A stretch of 64,000 nt of DNA from Streptomyces aidingensis (GTDB lineage: Bacteria > Actinomycetota > Actinomycetes > Streptomycetales > Streptomycetaceae): positions 56,009 to 120,008 of the forward strand of contig NZ_FOLM01000016.1 in NCBI RefSeq assembly GCF_900112355.1, in the 5' to 3' direction. Positions 1 through 7,765 of this stretch are shown one piece after another. The notes beneath the pieces are model-generated. The model searched no databases. It worked only from the letters and a program-made list of their open reading frames with translations, and was not told where the DNA came from. Each line of letters starts with the position of its first letter. The stretch's first letter is position 1. A program made the position numbers and the translations under genes.

Positions 1-603
1 GACTACGCGCTGCTCGCCCGGCTGCATCTGCAGTCCACCTCCGACCAGCAGAATCCGCTGCTCTACCCGGCGATCGCCGCCGCCGCGCCCGCCTCGGTGC
101 TGCCCGAGCAGGCCGGCAACTGGGCCTACGCCCAGCCGGAGATGTCCGTGGAGGAGGCCGTCTTCACCCTGGCCACCGGGGTGCTGGGCCGGCTCTGTCT
201 GTCCGGACGGCTGGACGGGATGACGCCCGCCCGGCTGGCCCTGGTGCGCGAGGCGGTGGCCTGCCACCGCGAACTGCTGCCGTTCATCGCCCGGTCCCTG
301 CCCTGCTGGCCGCTGGGACTCGCCGGGCCGGCCGGACCCTGGATCGCCCAGGGGCTGCGCGACCCGGAGCCGGACGGGGACCTGCTGCTCACCCTGTGGC
401 GGCTGCCCGGGGCGTCCCGGACGCTGGAGGTTCCGCTGCCGTGGCTGCGCGGCGCCGCCGCCGCGCCGGAGACGCTCTTCCCGCGCGACGCCGCCCTGGC
501 CTGGCGGCTGCGCTGGGAGGCCGCGCCCGGCGTGCTGCGGGTGGACTGCCCGGCCGGCGGGCCGGCGGCCGCCGCCCGGGTGATCCGGCTGCGCCGCCCG
601 TAA
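1..603 (+). CDS. Alpha-galactosidase GH36, C-terminal part
   Basis: The frame is open from the first base to the TAA at 601-603, so about 200 C-terminal residues are present and the start lies outside the window. The visible part matches the end of GH36 melibiases: a TSDQQNP stretch, then LPEQAGNWAYAQPE, a helix with LGRLCLSG, and a PCWPLGL segment before the C-terminal beta domain. Enzymes of this type remove terminal alpha-galactose from galactomannan side chains or raffinose sugars. The catalytic aspartates would lie upstream and cannot be checked. It converges on a second GH36 gene 34 bases away. The family call is good; substrate preference is inferred from the nearby beta-mannosidase. 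Confidence 0.8.
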   Translation, partial: DYALLARLHLQSTSDQQNPLLYPAIAAAAPASVLPEQAGNWAYAQPEMSVEEAVFTLATGVLGRLCLSGRLDGMTPARLALVREAVACHRELLPFIARSLPCWPLGLAGPAGPWIAQGLRDPEPDGDLLLTLWRLPGASRTLEVPLPWLRGAAAAPETLFPRDAALAWRLRWEAAPGVLRVDCPAGGPAAAARVIRLRRP

Positions 604-620
604 CGGGCGCGCTCCGGGAC

Positions 621-637
621 CCGGGCCGCGGGCCCGG
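621..637. terminator. Short GC hairpin between convergent GH36 genes
   Basis: CCGGGCC (621-627) and GGCCCGG (631-637) form a 7-bp stem with a 3-base loop between two convergent stop codons. There is no U-tract, as is common in streptomycetes. The hairpin is weak and could be chance in such GC-rich sequence. Confidence 0.35.
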
Positions 638-2896
638 TCAGGGCAGGCGGGTGGCGCGGATCAGGACCAGGCGCTCGGGGTAGAGCACGGGGGCCTGGAG
701 ACCGGCGGCGGCCAGCGCCCGGCCGGGCAGCACCACGCCCTCCGGCGTCCACCAGGGCAGGCGGGCGCCCCAGTGGTGGGCGTTGCCGTCCGGCAGGTCC
801 CCGGGCGGCTGCGGGCGCACGTGGTAGCGCGCCGCCGGGTCCAGGCCGGGCAGCCGCAGCGGGCCGGGCGGGTAGTCGGCGCTGGAGGCGGTGGCCACCA
901 GGGCGTACAGGGCGTCCGAGCCGTCCGCCGCCACTACGCCGTGCAGCAGCCGGGACGGGTCGGGGTGGTCGGCGTGCACGGCGGTGCCGGTGTGCAGCAG
1001 GCCGCGCAGCTCCTTGTACAGCGCGACCCACCGGGCCAGCCGCTGCCGCTCCCCGGGGCCGGCGGCGGTCAGGTCCCATTCGATGCCGAAGTGGCCGAAC
1101 AGGGCGGTGCCGGCCCGGAAGTCCAGGGTGTGGCGGCGCTCGGTGGTGTGGCTGGTGGCGGCGCCGACATGGGTGCCCATCAGCTCCAGCGGGATCAGCG
1201 CGTTGGTCCAGCGCTGGATCTGCTGGCGTTCCAGGGCGTCGATGCAGTCCGAGACCCAGACCCGGTCGGTGCGCTGGAGGATGCCCAGATCGACCCGGCC
1301 GCCGCCGGAGGAGCAGGACTCGATCTCCACTCCCGGGTGGCGGCGGCGCACCTCGTCCATCAGCCGGTAGACGGCCAGCGTCTGGTCGTGCACCCCGGCC
1401 CGGCCGTCCGGCTGGTGCCCGGCCTCCACCAGGTCCCGGTTGTGGTCCCACTTCAGATAACGGACCGGGTACTCGGTGAGCAGCGCGTCCAGCCGGGCCA
1501 GCAGATGTCCGAACGCCTCCGGCCGGGCCAGGTCCAGCACCTGCTGGTGGCGGGCGGCGCCGGGCAGCCGGCCGCCGGTGGCCATGATCCAGTCCGGATG
1601 GGCACGGGCCAGTTCGGAGTCCTCGCTGATCATCTCGGGCTCCACCCACAGCCCGAACTCCATGCCCAGCCCGTTGACATGGCTGATCAGCGGGGAGAGC
1701 CCGGCCGGCCAGACCTCGTCGGAGACATACCAGTCGCCCAGTGCCCGGCGGTCGTCGCGGCGGGCGCCGAACCAGCCGTCGTCCAGCACGAAGCGCTCGG
1801 CGCCGACCTCGGCGGCGGCGTCCGCCAGCGCCTTGAGCCGCTCCAGGCCGTGGTGGAAATAGACCGCCTCCCAGGTGTTGGCCACCACCGGGCGGGGAGT
1901 GGCCGGGTGGCCGGGGCGGGCGCGCAGCCAGCGGTGGAAGCGGGCCGAGACCTCGTCCAGGCCGGCCGCCGCGTAGCCGCCGAACTGCCAGGGCGAGGTG
2001 TAGACCTCGCCGGGCGCCAGGATCACCTCGCCGGACAGCAGCAGCTCGCCGGAGCCCAGCAGGGAGACCGAGTGGAAGGTGCGTTCGGCGAAGGTGCGGA
2101 GATTGCCGGACCAGGCGGTGTGCACCGCCCAGACCTCGCCGTGCCGGCTGCCGAAGCCGGGGGTGCCGGCGGCCAGCAGATGGGCGGCGTCGTAGCCGGT
2201 GCGCCCGGTGCGGTTCTCCCGCATCCGCAGGCCCTGGGTGAAGGCGGTCCGCTGCGGGCTGCGTTCGCGCAGATGATGGCCGGTGAAATCGAGCAGTTCG
2301 GCGGCGGCGGGCGGCACCGGCAGGGTGAGATGCAGACCGTCCAGGGCGAACGGGGTGGTGCCCCGGTTGGTGACCCGGGCCCGCTGCCGCACCAGCCCGG
2401 AGGGGGTGAGTCCGATGGTCAGCTCCAGCCCCAGCCCGGCGGTGGCGTCCTCGGCCCGGACCGTCACCCGGCCGCCGCCGTCCTCGGGGGCGGTGCCCCG
2501 GGTCACCGCGGTGTCCGTGACGGTGAAGGCCGTGGAGAAGTCCCGGCCCGCCCGGTGGCCGGTCAGGCCGGGGGTGCCCAGCCAGCCCGCCGACTGCTCG
2601 GGCAGCACGGCCACCTCGACCGGGCCGTCCACCGAGAAGCCGATCGGCTGCGGCCGGGCGGCCAGCCGCAGCGCGGCCAGCGCGTCGTCGTCCAGCGGCC
2701 CCGGGTCGGCGCCCCAGTGCACCACCCGGGGCAGCCGCCCGCCGGAGAGGTCCAGCACCAGCCCCACACCGTCCGCGCGCAGCTGCACCGTGCCGGCGGG
2801 CGGCGGGGACGGCGAGCCCGTCCGTGAGGGGGACTGCGAAGGGGACTGCGAAGGGGACTGCGAAGGGGAATGCGAGGGGAGATGCGAAGTCGTCAC
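638..2896 (-). CDS. Alpha-galactosidase, GH36
   Basis: A 752-residue GH36 alpha-galactosidase that hydrolyses terminal alpha-1,6-galactosyl residues. An N-terminal beta-supersandwich precedes the TIM barrel, which contains the FVLDDGWFG strand, GLWVEPEMIS, the KWDHNR motif with nucleophile D484, and SDCIDA with acid/base D550. These positions suit the roughly 730-residue bacterial family. No signal peptide is visible, so it is probably cytoplasmic. The GTG at 2896 is chosen because the frame is open from there; the first 30 residues are a Ser-Pro-Gln repeat outside the fold, so a later start is possible. It is divergent from the beta-mannosidase and shares a 131-base control region with it, which suggests co-regulated galactomannan-oligosaccharide use. 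Confidence 0.9.
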   Translation of the reverse strand: MTTSHLPSHSPSQSPSQSPSQSPSRTGSPSPPPAGTVQLRADGVGLVLDLSGGRLPRVVHWGADPGPLDDDALAALRLAARPQPIGFSVDGPVEVAVLPEQSAGWLGTPGLTGHRAGRDFSTAFTVTDTAVTRGTAPEDGGGRVTVRAEDATAGLGLELTIGLTPSGLVRQRARVTNRGTTPFALDGLHLTLPVPPAAAELLDFTGHHLRERSPQRTAFTQGLRMRENRTGRTGYDAAHLLAAGTPGFGSRHGEVWAVHTAWSGNLRTFAERTFHSVSLLGSGELLLSGEVILAPGEVYTSPWQFGGYAAAGLDEVSARFHRWLRARPGHPATPRPVVANTWEAVYFHHGLERLKALADAAAEVGAERFVLDDGWFGARRDDRRALGDWYVSDEVWPAGLSPLISHVNGLGMEFGLWVEPEMISEDSELARAHPDWIMATGGRLPGAARHQQVLDLARPEAFGHLLARLDALLTEYPVRYLKWDHNRDLVEAGHQPDGRAGVHDQTLAVYRLMDEVRRRHPGVEIESCSSGGGRVDLGILQRTDRVWVSDCIDALERQQIQRWTNALIPLELMGTHVGAATSHTTERRHTLDFRAGTALFGHFGIEWDLTAAGPGERQRLARWVALYKELRGLLHTGTAVHADHPDPSRLLHGVVAADGSDALYALVATASSADYPPGPLRLPGLDPAARYHVRPQPPGDLPDGNAHHWGARLPWWTPEGVVLPGRALAAAGLQAPVLYPERLVLIRATRLP
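2829..2888. repeat. Five 12-bp in-frame tandem repeats at 5' end of GH36 gene
   Basis: The unit GGGGACTGCGAA occurs three times exactly (2829-2864) and twice with small changes (2865-2888). Read on the minus strand it encodes a Ser-Pro-Ser-Gln-like repeat near the N-terminus. The unit length is a multiple of three, so copy-number change would keep the frame. Confidence 0.85.
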
Positions 2897-2954
2897 CGCA
2901 GCAGTGTCCTTCCCGATGACCCCACCGGGCCGTTCCGGCCGGTCGGAGCACTCA

Positions 2955-2983
2955 TTGACTTTCTTAATTCACCTGCATAAGAA
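2955..2983 (+). promoter_or_regulatory. Promoter with internal operator for the beta-mannosidase gene
   Basis: TTGACT (2955-2960) and TAAGAA (2978-2983) are separated by 17 bases, a good housekeeping-sigma promoter. TTCTTA (2961-2966) is the inverted complement of the -10 hexamer, giving an operator-like inverted repeat with an 11-base spacer inside the promoter. Bases 2964-2983 match 7621-7640 upstream of the ABC gene at 15 of 20 positions. Because the divergent GH36 gene starts at 2896, the same site could control both directions. Confidence 0.6.
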
Positions 2984-3027
2984 TCCCCTGCACAGTACCC
3001 GGAGACCGACCGATTGAGGAGAGCCCG

Positions 3028-5553
3028 ATGGAACGAGAGAGCCTGCACGAGGGCTGGCGGATGACGGTCCTCTCCGGCCCGGCGCTGCCGGCGGACCTCG
3101 CGGGCGCCGAGGTACCCGCCGCCGTGCCGGGCTGCGCGCACCTCGATCTGCTGGCCGCCGGGCTGATCCCCGATCCCTGCCAGGACCGCAACGAGGCGGC
3201 ACTGGCCTGGGCGCACCGCGCCGAATGGCGCTACACCCTGGACTTCGCCGCCGCGCCCCCGGCCCCGGGCGAGCGCACCGACCTGGTCTTCGACGGCCTG
3301 GACACCGTCACCACCATCGAGCTGGACGGCCGCCGGATCGGCGCCACCGCCAACATGCACCGCGGCCACCGCTTCGACATCCGCGGCCCGCTCACCGCCG
3401 GCGGCAACGGCAACGGCAACGGCGGCGGGGACGGGGCGGGCCGGCACACCCTGGCCGTCACCTTCCACTCCGCCCTGGAGCACGCCGAGCGGCTCCAGCG
3501 GGAGCTGGGCGAGCGGCCCCGCGCCTACCCGCACCCCTTCAACATGGTCCGCAAGATGGCCTGCTCCTTCGGCTGGGACTGGGGGCCGGACCTGCAGACC
3601 GCCGGCATCTGGAAGCCGGTCCGGCTGGAGCGCTGGCACACCGCCCGGATCGCCGCCCTGCGGCCCCTGGCCACCGTCACCGGCTCCGGCGCCGGCCGGG
3701 TGGAGGTCCATCTGCGCGTCGAGCGCTCCGGCCTGGAGCCCGCCGGCGATCTGCTGGCCACCGCCCGCATCGCGGAGCACGAGGTCCGGACGGTGATCCC
3801 GGCCGCCGCCGACGAGGCCGTGCTGACCCTGCAAGTGCCCGACGTCCTGCTGTGGTGGCCGGCCGGCCACGGCGACCAGCCGCTGTACGGGCTCGACGTC
3901 ACCCTGGCCCGGCCCGGCGGGGCGGAGCCGCAGCGGGAACTGGACAGCGCCGGGCGCCGGATCGGCTTCCGCACCGTCACCGTGGACACCACCCCCGACG
4001 AGACCGGCACCCCCTTCACCTTCGTGGTCAACGGCACCCGGATCTTCGCCAAGGGCGCCAACTGGATCCCGGACGACCACTTCCTCACCCGGATCACCCG
4101 GGAGCGGCTGGCCCGCCGCATCGACCAGGCGCTCGGCGCCCACATGAACATGCTCCGGGTCTGGGGCGGCGGCATCTACGAGACCGACGACTTCTACGAC
4201 CTGTGCGACGAGCGCGGCATCCTGGTCTGGCAGGACTTCCTGTTCGCCTGCGCCGCCTACCCGGAGGAGGAGCCGCTGCGCGGCGAGGTGGAGGCCGAGG
4301 CCCGGGAGAACGTCACCCGGCTGTGCTCCCACCCCTCGCTGGTGCTGTGGAACGGCGGCAACGAGAACCTGTGGGGCTACCGCGACTGGGGCTGGCGCGA
4401 GGAACTCGCCGGCCGCACCTGGGGCCTGGGCTACTACCTGGAACTGCTGCCCCGGATCGTCGCCGAACTCGACCCGGGCCGCCCCTACGCCGACGGCAGC
4501 CCGTACACCCCCGGCCAGGCGCCCGACGGCATCCACCCCAACGACCAGGACCACGGCTCCCGGCACGAGTGGGAGGTGTGGAACCGCGCCGACTACACCC
4601 ACTACCGCGACCACATCCCGCGGTTCTGCTCCGAGTTCGGCTTCCAGGGCCCGCCCGCCTGGGCCACCCTCACCGACGCCGTGCACGACGACCCGCTGAC
4701 CCCCCTCTCCCCGGGCTTCCGGCAGCACCAGAAGGCCGAGGACGGCAACGGCAAGCTGGAACGCGGCCTGGCCCCCCATCTGCCGGTGCCCGCGGACTTC
4801 ACCGACTGGCACTGGGCCACCCAGCTCAACCAGGCCCGCGCGGTGGCCTTCGGCATCGAGCACTTCCGCTCCTGGTGGCCGCGGACCGCCGGCGCCGTGG
4901 TCTGGCAGCTCAACGACTGCTGGCCGGCCACCTCCTGGGCGGCGGTGGACGGCGCCGGGCGGCCCAAGCCGCTGTGGTACGCGCTGCGCCGTGCCTTCGC
5001 CCCGCGGCTGCTGACCGTCCAGCCCCGCAACGGCCGCCCGGCGCTGGCCGCGGTCAACGACACCGCCCGCCCCTGGACCGGTGAGCTGCGCCTGGCGCGC
5101 CAGACCCTGGGCGGCGTGATCCGCGCGGAAGATAAGATCGCCCTCGATGTCCCGCCCCGCTCCGCCGCCCTGCTGCCGCTGCCCGGAGCGCTGGCCGAAC
5201 CGGGAAAGCCGGAGGAGGAGGTGCTGGTGGTCACGGCCGACGACGCCCGGACCTGCCATCTGTTCGCCGAGGACCGCGAGCTGGCCTACCGCCCGGCACC
5301 GCTGCGCGCCGAGGCCGTCGCCGTCCCGGGCGGCTACCGGGTGGACGTGCACGCCGAGTCCTTCGCCCGGGACATCGCGGTGTTCGCCGACCGGCTGGCC
5401 CCGGACGCCGAGGCCGACGACATGCTGGTCACCCTGGCCGCCGGCGAGTCGCACTCCTTCCTGGTGCGCACCGCCGCCGCACTGGACCCGGCCGCACTGA
5501 CCCGCCCGCCGGTGCTGCGCACCGCCAACGATCTCCGCGCCGGGCGGTCCTGA
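3028..5553 (+). CDS. Beta-mannosidase, GH2
   Basis: An 841-residue GH2 beta-mannosidase that releases mannose from the non-reducing end of manno-oligosaccharides. The jelly-roll N-terminal domain contains the segment FNMVRKMACSFGWDWGPD, typical of beta-mannosidases within GH2. The TIM barrel has the GNEN motif with acid/base E446 and RFCSEFGFQG with nucleophile E536. No signal peptide is present, so it should act in the cytoplasm on imported oligosaccharides. A strong ribosome site (GAGGAG) sits just before the ATG. The stop codon is one base from the start of the LacI-like gene, so the two are almost certainly translated together. Confidence 0.93.
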   Translation: MERESLHEGWRMTVLSGPALPADLAGAEVPAAVPGCAHLDLLAAGLIPDPCQDRNEAALAWAHRAEWRYTLDFAAAPPAPGERTDLVFDGLDTVTTIELDGRRIGATANMHRGHRFDIRGPLTAGGNGNGNGGGDGAGRHTLAVTFHSALEHAERLQRELGERPRAYPHPFNMVRKMACSFGWDWGPDLQTAGIWKPVRLERWHTARIAALRPLATVTGSGAGRVEVHLRVERSGLEPAGDLLATARIAEHEVRTVIPAAADEAVLTLQVPDVLLWWPAGHGDQPLYGLDVTLARPGGAEPQRELDSAGRRIGFRTVTVDTTPDETGTPFTFVVNGTRIFAKGANWIPDDHFLTRITRERLARRIDQALGAHMNMLRVWGGGIYETDDFYDLCDERGILVWQDFLFACAAYPEEEPLRGEVEAEARENVTRLCSHPSLVLWNGGNENLWGYRDWGWREELAGRTWGLGYYLELLPRIVAELDPGRPYADGSPYTPGQAPDGIHPNDQDHGSRHEWEVWNRADYTHYRDHIPRFCSEFGFQGPPAWATLTDAVHDDPLTPLSPGFRQHQKAEDGNGKLERGLAPHLPVPADFTDWHWATQLNQARAVAFGIEHFRSWWPRTAGAVVWQLNDCWPATSWAAVDGAGRPKPLWYALRRAFAPRLLTVQPRNGRPALAAVNDTARPWTGELRLARQTLGGVIRAEDKIALDVPPRSAALLPLPGALAEPGKPEEEVLVVTADDARTCHLFAEDRELAYRPAPLRAEAVAVPGGYRVDVHAESFARDIAVFADRLAPDAEADDMLVTLAAGESHSFLVRTAAALDPAALTRPPVLRTANDLRAGRS

Positions 5554-5554
5554 G

Positions 5555-6415
5555 ATGAGCACCGCGGAGCACGACCGGCCGTCCCCGGGAGCCGTCGGGC
5601 TGGTCCTGGCCAGACCCGCCCGGCTGCTCGGCGTGGAGCCCTTCTTCATGGAGTTCATCGCCGGCATCGAGGAACGCCTGGCCGAACACGACCTCTCGGT
5701 CCTGCTGCACGTGGTGCCGCACCATGAGGCGGAGATCGCCGCCTACCGGCGCTGGGCGCGGGGCGGGCTGACCGACGCGGTGGTGCTGGTCAATCTGACC
5801 GCGGGGGACCGCCGCCCGGCGGTGCTCACCGAACTGGGCCTGCCCGCGGTGGTGGCCGGCAACTGGGAGGAGCCGCCGAAGCTGCCCGCGGTGCGCACCG
5901 ATCACGCCGCCCCGGTCCGGGAGGCCCTGGCCCATCTGCTGGAGCTGGGGCACCGGCGGATCGCCCGGGTCAGCGGCCCGGAGGACCTGCTGCACACCAT
6001 GGCCCGCACGGAGGCGCTGCGGGCCGGCTGCGCCGAGGCCGGGGTGGCACCGGTGATCGTGGCGGGCGACTACTCCGACGAGTCCGGCACCCGGCTGACC
6101 GAGGAACTGCTGCGCCGGCCGGAGCCGCCCACCGCCATCCTCTACGACAACGATGTGATGGCGGTGGCCGGGCTGGCCGCCGCGCATGCCCTGGGGGTGG
6201 AGGTGCCGGGCCGGCTCTCCCTGGTGGCCTGGGACGACTCCCCGATGTGCCGGCTCGCCACCCCGCCGCTGACCACCGTCAGCATGGATGTGCACCAGTT
6301 CGGCATGTCGGTGGCCGAGTCGGTGCTGGAGGTCATCGCGGGCGGCCCGGTCGGCGAACGCTGGTCCCCGGCCGCCGAATACACCGCCCGCGCCACCACC
6401 GCCCCCGCTCCCTGA
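5555..6415 (+). CDS. LacI-type sugar-sensing domain without HTH
   Basis: The 286 residues match the periplasmic-binding-protein-like effector domain of LacI/GalR regulators: a VGLVLA start, VVLVNLT, a LGHRRIARVSGP segment, TAILYDNDVMAVAGLAAAHALG, SLVAWDDSPM and the TPPLTTVSMDVHQFG ending. The usual 55-60 residue N-terminal helix-turn-helix and hinge are absent. An in-frame stop at 5498-5500 leaves no room for them, and the ATG follows directly after the beta-mannosidase stop. Full-length LacI regulators have about 330-350 residues. It might sense a manno- or galacto-oligosaccharide and act by partnering a full-length LacI protein, or be a regulator remnant. It cannot bind DNA in the usual LacI way. 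Confidence 0.8.
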   Translation: MSTAEHDRPSPGAVGLVLARPARLLGVEPFFMEFIAGIEERLAEHDLSVLLHVVPHHEAEIAAYRRWARGGLTDAVVLVNLTAGDRRPAVLTELGLPAVVAGNWEEPPKLPAVRTDHAAPVREALAHLLELGHRRIARVSGPEDLLHTMARTEALRAGCAEAGVAPVIVAGDYSDESGTRLTEELLRRPEPPTAILYDNDVMAVAGLAAAHALGVEVPGRLSLVAWDDSPMCRLATPPLTTVSMDVHQFGMSVAESVLEVIAGGPVGERWSPAAEYTARATTAPAP

Positions 6416-6433
6416 GCACCGCGCTGTCGCACC

Positions 6434-6453
6434 GGCCCGGCCGCGGCCGGGCC
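6434..6453. terminator. 20-bp perfect palindrome between convergent genes
   Basis: GGCCCGGCCGCGGCCGGGCC is a perfect palindrome lying between the stop of the LacI-like gene and the stop of the ROK kinase gene. It can fold into a GC-only hairpin on either strand and probably acts as a shared terminator. No T-run follows. Confidence 0.5.
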
Positions 6454-6466
6454 GGGCCGCCCGGCC

Positions 6467-7453
6467 TCAGCGGCCGGCCGCCGCCCCGGCCTGCACCACC
6501 GCGGCGGTCCCGGTGCCGGGCCGGGCGGCCCAGCAGGCCGCCGCCGCGCCGAGCAGGCCGGCGTCGCCGCCCAGCCGGGCCGGGGCCACCCGCACATGAC
6601 GGGTGAACGGCAGCCCGGTGTAGTCGGCCAGGGCCCGCCGCAGCGGACCGAACAGCACGTCTCCGGCGCGGCTGACCCCGCCGCCGATCACCGCCGTCTC
6701 GATCTCCACCAGCGCCGCGGTGGCGGCGATCGCGGCGGCGAGCGCGCGGGCCGAGCGGTCGAAGGCGGCCACCGCCGCCGGCTCGCCGCGCCGGGCGGCG
6801 GCCGCCACGCCCGCGGCGCTGTCCGGCTCACCGGGGCCCGGCCGCCAGCCGGCCTCCCGGGCGTGCCGGGCGATATGGGTGCCGCTGGCGAGCAGTTCCA
6901 CACAGCCCCGGCCGCCGCACGGGCACCGGTCGCCGCCGAAGTCCACACTGATGTGCCCGATGTGCCCGGCGTTGCCGGTGGGGCCGGCATGGATCCGGCC
7001 GTCCAGGACCAGTCCGCCGCCGACCCCGGTGGAGACCACCATGCCCAGCACATGGCGCTGCCCGCGGGCCGCGCCCAGCCAGTGCTCGCCGGCCGCGAAG
7101 GCATTGCCGTCGCCGATCAGGACCACCGGCCGGCCGGTGTGCTCGGCGACCGCCCCGGCCAGCGGGAACTCCCGCCAGGACGGGATGTTCACCGGGCTGA
7201 CCGTGCCGGCCGCGATGTCCACCGGCCCGGCGCTGCCGATGCCCACGGCGGTCGTCGCCGCCCAGCCCGGATGACCGGCCAGGGCGTCGGTCACGGCCCG
7301 GACCGCGTCCAGCATCTCGGCGGCGGTGCCGCGGGCGGGGGTGGGGCGCTCCACCCGGGCCGCCAGCCGCCCGGCGCGGTCCACCAGGGCACCGGCGATC
7401 TTGGTGCCGCCGAGGTCGATGGCGGTCACCAGCTCTGCGGGGAGGGACGACAC
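6467..7453 (-). CDS. ROK-family sugar kinase
   Basis: A 328-residue ROK protein without an HTH domain, so a kinase rather than a repressor. It starts with the phosphate-binding DLGGTKIAG loop, has GIGSAGPVD and the STGVGGG motif, and carries the ROK zinc signature GHIGHISV followed by CPCGGRGCVE. It would phosphorylate a hexose such as mannose, fructose or glucose in the cytoplasm. Its place beside beta-mannosidase and alpha-galactosidase suggests handling of the released sugars, but the exact substrate is not readable. The GTG start at 7453 has a GGAG site 8 bases upstream. Confidence 0.85.
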   Translation of the reverse strand: MSSLPAELVTAIDLGGTKIAGALVDRAGRLAARVERPTPARGTAAEMLDAVRAVTDALAGHPGWAATTAVGIGSAGPVDIAAGTVSPVNIPSWREFPLAGAVAEHTGRPVVLIGDGNAFAAGEHWLGAARGQRHVLGMVVSTGVGGGLVLDGRIHAGPTGNAGHIGHISVDFGGDRCPCGGRGCVELLASGTHIARHAREAGWRPGPGEPDSAAGVAAAARRGEPAAVAAFDRSARALAAAIAATAALVEIETAVIGGGVSRAGDVLFGPLRRALADYTGLPFTRHVRVAPARLGGDAGLLGAAAACWAARPGTGTAAVVQAGAAAGR

Positions 7454-7509
7454 GGGGCGGCTCCAGCGGTCTGAGCAGGGGCGAGTGCGGGCAGCGGACT
7501 GCCCCCGAC

Positions 7510-7538
7510 ACGGTATGCCACTTTTTTAAGTCCGTAAA
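7510..7538 (-). promoter_or_regulatory. Promoter of the ROK kinase gene with overlapping operator-like repeat
   Basis: On the minus strand TTTACG (7533-7538) and TACCGT (7510-7515) are 17 bases apart. The plus-strand sequence TAAGT-N6-ACTTA (7527-7542) is an inverted repeat across the -35 box, and it runs into TTACTTC, a core shared with the site at 7621-7640. This suggests control by a sugar-responsive repressor. Confidence 0.5.
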
Positions 7539-7620
7539 CTTACTTCTGGGTGCACGCGCTCTCGCGCTGTGTGTCGATCGGCGTTCGATGCGGCCGTCTT
7601 GGGAAAATTCGCCCGCTAAG

Positions 7621-7653
7621 TTACTTCACTGATATAAGAAAGCCCTCTATAGT
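7621..7653 (+). promoter_or_regulatory. Promoter and operator-like motif upstream of the ABC gene
   Basis: TTCACT (7625-7630) and TATAGT (7648-7653) are 17 bases apart. The overlapping stretch 7621-7640 matches the beta-mannosidase operator region 2964-2983 at 15 of 20 bases, including the shared TTCAC and ATAAGAA blocks. AAGT-T-ACTT (7618-7626) is a small inverted repeat at its left edge. Confidence 0.5.
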
Positions 7654-7716
7654 CCTGCCCGCGGTTGCGCCGGAACGCCGGATGCCGCGCCCGCGACGCA
7701 CCCGATAGGGTGAGTC

Positions 7717-7733
7717 GGTAAGCGCTTTCTACC
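7717..7733. promoter_or_regulatory. LacI-type operator
   Basis: GGTAAGCGCTTTCTACC contains the AAGCGCTT core typical of actinomycete LacI-family operators. It lies about 65 bases downstream of the predicted -10 box and 33 bases before the GTG start, so a bound repressor would block elongation. The reverse complement GAAAGCGCTTACC matches the site at 21507-21519 except for one base. Confidence 0.65.
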
Positions 7734-7765
7734 GTTCTGCGATGCCATCCCGAAGGAGCCGCCGC

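Noticed and set aside
126..2951. Minus-strand open frame of 941 codons over the GH36 gene
   Set aside because: Low-complexity Arg/Gly/Pro translation; the real gene is 638-2896 in another frame with full GH36 motifs.
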